DNA of 7,667 nucleotides from Thermobaculum sp042408415. GTDB taxonomy: Bacteria > Chloroflexota > Chloroflexia > Thermobaculales > Thermobaculaceae. Shown here one piece after another: positions 5,363 through 7,667 of the stretch; the first letter of the stretch is position 1; every line of letters begins with the position of its first letter. The position numbers were made by a program, and so were the translations under genes. The stretch covers positions 1 through 7,667 of the forward strand of contig JBHORE010000120.1 of NCBI GenBank assembly GCA_042408415.1, written 5' to 3'. The notes under the pieces were generated by a model. That model was not told the origin of the DNA, made no database searches, and saw only the letters and a program-made list of their open reading frames with translations.

Positions 5363-6223
5363 CTACTCCTTCACAGCACCGAAAGTAAGTCCCATCACTA
5401 TGTAGCGCTGCACGAGCGCCAGGAAGATCAGCGCGGGCAACAGGGCGACCATCGACACTGCAGCCATCTCACCCCAGTTGGTGCCGGTAACCGTCACGAA
5501 CTCCGCCAGGCCGGTGGTGATGGTGCGGGCGTTGACGCTGGTGAGAGTGGCCGCCAGCAGGTACTCGTTCCATGAGAAGACCCAACTGAATATGGCGCTG
5601 ATGGCTATCCCCGGAGCCGCCAGCGGCACGATAATCCTCAGGAGGACGGTCTTCACATCAGCGCCATCGGCCATGGCGGCCTCGTCCAGCTCCACCGGAA
5701 TGCCATCTATAATGCCCTTGAGCAGCCATATGGCGAAGGGCAGGTTGAACACCGTGTAGAAGAGGATGAGCCCCAGGCGCGTATCGAACAGGTCCCAGCC
5801 ACCGAACTTGAATATACGAGTGAACAGCAGGAATAGCGGCAGCAGGAATGCCGCCGGGGGAGCCATCCTGTTGGTGATAGTCCAGAAGAAGATGTTCTGC
5901 TCGCCCTTGAGCCTCCAGCGCGATAGGGCATAGGTGGCCATCACAGCCAGCACGGCCACTAGGATCGCATTACAGGAGGAGACTATGATGGAGTTGAGCA
6001 GGTACCTTCGGAAGGTAGCGTCGCCGAAGAAGCTGGTGTAGTTCTCGGTGTACACGCCATGAATCATCAGCGAAGGGGTACCAAACAGCTGCACCCTGCT
6101 GCGGATGGACACCAGAAACATCCAGTATATAGGCAGGAGCGTGATCAATGTGGCTACTATCCACACCAGATACGTTAGTATGTTGCCCCTTAGCTTGCCA
6201 GCCACAGCTCTCTCTTTGCTCAT
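5363..6223 (-). CDS. CUT1-type sugar ABC transporter permease, MalG-like
   Basis: An inner-membrane permease subunit of 286 residues, of normal length. It has an N-terminal helix at about 15-40 and five further hydrophobic segments (about 76-100, 110-137, 148-170, 203-222 and 255-275). The cytoplasmic EAA loop that docks the ATPase is clear: ELDEAAMADGADVKT with EAA at 181-183, G187 and P200 of IIVP. ISAIFSWVFSWNEYLLA after the loop and GLTFGAVKE at the C-terminus are typical of MalG-type subunits. The ATG overlaps the TGA of the MalF-type gene in an ATGA junction (6220-6223), so the pair is translationally coupled and should form a heterodimer. The family transports oligosaccharides, polyols and glycerol compounds. 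The context favours a polyol. Confidence 0.93.
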   Translation of the reverse strand: MSKERAVAGKLRGNILTYLVWIVATLITLLPIYWMFLVSIRSRVQLFGTPSLMIHGVYTENYTSFFGDATFRRYLLNSIIVSSCNAILVAVLAVMATYALSRWRLKGEQNIFFWTITNRMAPPAAFLLPLFLLFTRIFKFGGWDLFDTRLGLILFYTVFNLPFAIWLLKGIIDGIPVELDEAAMADGADVKTVLLRIIVPLAAPGIAISAIFSWVFSWNEYLLAATLTSVNARTITTGLAEFVTVTGTNWGEMAAVSMVALLPALIFLALVQRYIVMGLTFGAVKE

Positions 6224-7095
6224 GTTACCCTACTCCCTCTGCTCGTGATGGCTACAAACAGCAGCCAGCTAAGCACGATCGTGAAGTACAGCAGCAGCAT
6301 GCTCATAGCCGAACCATACCCGTAGTCGGTCTTGGGGAAGACCTCGCGCCACAGGTGGATGCCGGTGTACCTGGTGGCGGCCCCCGGCCCACCACCAGTT
6401 AGCATCCACACCTCATCCACGATGCGCAGGGCGTCCATGATGCGTATGAACAGAGTAGTAAGCATCACGGGCCTGATCATAGGCAGCGTGAGGTAGCGGA
6501 AGATCTGGAAAGCGTTGGCACCATCCACCTGGGCGCTCTCAAAGGGTTCCCTGGGAAGGGAGATCAGTCCCGCAAGGAGCGTAAGGGTAACCAGGGGAGT
6601 CCAGTGCCACACGTCCATGAGCACCGTGGTCCAGAAGGCTTGCCCGCTGTAGCGCCCTATGTTGTAGTCGATGTGGAACCACTGCTGCAGGTAGTAGGGC
6701 ACAGGACCGAACCCTGGAATCATCATCAGCCGCCAGGTGGCACCCACAGCGATCGGTGCGACCATGAGCGGCAACGCGTGGATGGTCCTGAAGAAGGCCT
6801 TGCCGGGGAACTCCCTGGTGAGGAGCTGGGCCAGCAGGAAACCCAGTACCATCTCGCTGAGCACCGCCCAGAATGTGAACTTGATGGTGATCCAGAGCGA
6901 GGACAAGAATGCCTGATCGAACACCAGCCTGCGGTAGTTCTCCAGCCCCGCGAAGGACAGCCCAGCTTGTGCCGAGAAGACGTTCCAGTTGAAGAAGCTC
7001 ACGTACAGCACGTAGAAGAAGGGCGCCAGCCCCGTCACAGCTAGTACTATGAGGGTGGGCGCCAGTAGCGCCCACCCAGTTCTTGCAGACCACAT
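6220..7095 (-). CDS. CUT1-type sugar ABC transporter permease, MalF-like
   Basis: An inner-membrane permease subunit of 291 residues with six predicted helices, the first at about 8-33. The EAA loop reads ESAQVDGANAFQIFRYLTLP, with G192 and P205 conserved and S187 in place of the central Ala. MLTGGGPG (231-238) is the standard MalF-family motif before the last helix. The family's large periplasmic insertion known from enteric MalF is absent, as in most CUT1 systems. The ATG at 7095 has a weak, GT-rich Shine-Dalgarno region (AGGTGG) in the 10-bp gap after the binding protein gene, so it may depend on coupling to that gene. Its 3' end overlaps the MalG-like gene by 4 bases. Confidence 0.93.
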   Translation of the reverse strand: MWSARTGWALLAPTLIVLAVTGLAPFFYVLYVSFFNWNVFSAQAGLSFAGLENYRRLVFDQAFLSSLWITIKFTFWAVLSEMVLGFLLAQLLTREFPGKAFFRTIHALPLMVAPIAVGATWRLMMIPGFGPVPYYLQQWFHIDYNIGRYSGQAFWTTVLMDVWHWTPLVTLTLLAGLISLPREPFESAQVDGANAFQIFRYLTLPMIRPVMLTTLFIRIMDALRIVDEVWMLTGGGPGAATRYTGIHLWREVFPKTDYGYGSAMSMLLLYFTIVLSWLLFVAITSRGSRVT

Positions 7096-7105
7096 ACACC
7101 ACCAC

Positions 7106-7667
7106 CTACTTCCCGTAGCCTAGTCTCTGCATCTCTTCCTCCGCGGCCTTGGCGGCCTCGTCCAGGGCTTGATCAGGACTCATCTGTCCAGATATAGCCT
7201 TGTAGATGAACGGAGCCACAACCTCCCTGACCTGCGCATGGAATGGGAACGGAGGAGCACCAGCGAACAGGTCACCGTACTTGCGCATCAGGGTGAAGTA
7301 GCCACCAGTCTTTTGGTCAACTTCTTTGACCAGCGGATCGTCAAAGGTCTCGGTGAGGGTGATGCGGGCCGTCTTGGCTGCCCACTCGGGCTGCACCGAT
7401 GGCTGACCTATGTACTCCAGCCACAGCAGCGCGCACTTCTGCTTCTTGGAAGAGTAGGGTATGGCGAAGGCCCCACCGTCATAGTAGCCTATGTAGCCCT
7501 TGCCGGACTTGGCATCCTGCATCACTCCAGGAGCTGTTGGTGGGAGGGCCACACCCACCTTGCCCACCACCTTGGACCTAGATGGATCGGTGGCGATCCA
7601 AGCTACGTTCTCACCGTAGATCCAGCCCTGAGCAGCCCTACCGGCAGCGAAAGTAGCTGCCACCTCA
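7106..7667 (-). CDS. Extracellular sugar-binding protein of the ABC importer, C-terminal part
   Basis: The 5' part lies beyond the right edge, and the frame is open through the last base. About 186 residues remain. They match the C-terminal half of a CUT1 (family 1) solute-binding protein: a FAAGRAAQGW segment equivalent to the family's F..GKAAM motif, then DPSRSKVVGKVGVALPP and the GYIGYYDGGAFAIPYSSKK strand-helix region. After these come WLEYIGQP (the family's A..F..fl.sp helix) and an acidic helical end, ALDEAAKAAEEEMQRLGYGK. It would be secreted, probably as a lipoprotein, and deliver the polyol or sugar to the two permeases; the signal peptide is not in view. It is the first visible gene of the operon, 10 bp before the MalF-like gene. 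The first in-frame GTG (7661-7663) is internal and not the start. Confidence 0.88.
   Translation of the reverse strand, partial: EVAATFAAGRAAQGWIYGENVAWIATDPSRSKVVGKVGVALPPTAPGVMQDAKSGKGYIGYYDGGAFAIPYSSKKQKCALLWLEYIGQPSVQPEWAAKTARITLTETFDDPLVKEVDQKTGGYFTLMRKYGDLFAGAPPFPFHAQVREVVAPFIYKAISGQMSPDQALDEAAKAAEEEMQRLGYGK

Noticed and set aside
6539..7105. 188-codon open frame on the minus strand overlapping the MalF-like gene
   Set aside because: A different frame of the same strand over a permease with intact EAA loop and helices. Its product lacks hydrophobic segments and resembles frame-shifted translation.
7661..7663. GTG as start of the binding protein
   Set aside because: The frame continues upstream to the window edge without a stop, and the encoded part is only the C-terminal portion of a family normally over 400 residues long.
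1..7667. CRISPR array, insertion sequence or phage attachment site
   Set aside because: No regularly spaced repeats, transposase motifs or flanking terminal inverted repeats were found on either strand.

Overview
The window is accessory carbohydrate-metabolism DNA from a bacterium. It is moderately GC-rich, with frequent AGG/AGA and ATA codons and textbook AGGAGGTGAT ribosome binding sites. That style fits a thermophilic Chloroflexota/Thermobaculum-like or other Terrabacteria genome. The taxonomic guess is weak because no phylogenetic marker gene is present.

Layout, left to right. (1) Positions 1-107 hold the 3' end of an unidentified plus-strand gene whose reading frame appears broken near position 58. 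(2) Positions 108-209 are a short convergent spacer with two weak hairpins. (3) A minus-strand regulator (1358 to 210) joins a GntR-type winged helix to a LacI-type sugar-sensing domain. (4) Positions 1359-1583 form a divergent regulatory region. It has a 20-bp near-palindrome beside the regulator start, a 12-bp perfect palindrome, back-to-back promoter candidates and a tandem decamer repeat. (5) A plus-strand Fur-family metalloregulator occupies 1584-2021. (6) A tightly packed minus-strand operon enters from the right edge and ends at 2024, two bases from the end of the Fur-family gene.

Read in the direction of transcription, the operon encodes: the C-terminal part of a sugar-binding lipoprotein or secreted binding protein; a MalF-type permease; a MalG-type permease; a 72-residue two-helix membrane protein; a zinc medium-chain dehydrogenase closely resembling erythritol/L-threitol dehydrogenase (EltD); a zinc sorbitol/xylitol-type polyol dehydrogenase; and an NAD-dependent D-2-hydroxyacid dehydrogenase. 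The MalG gene overlaps MalF by 4 bp, and the other junctions are 4-29 bp, with ribosome binding sites often lying inside the preceding gene. All seven products are therefore probably made from one message.

Working model (inference): a CUT1-type ABC importer brings in a polyol, possibly a C4 tetritol. Two NAD-linked dehydrogenases oxidise it to a ketose, and a 2-hydroxyacid dehydrogenase handles a downstream acid or carbonyl. The GntR/LacI chimera is the likely ligand-responsive repressor. No importer ATPase and no sugar kinase lie in the window, so both must be upstream or elsewhere. The least explained component is the small membrane protein placed between importer and enzymes.
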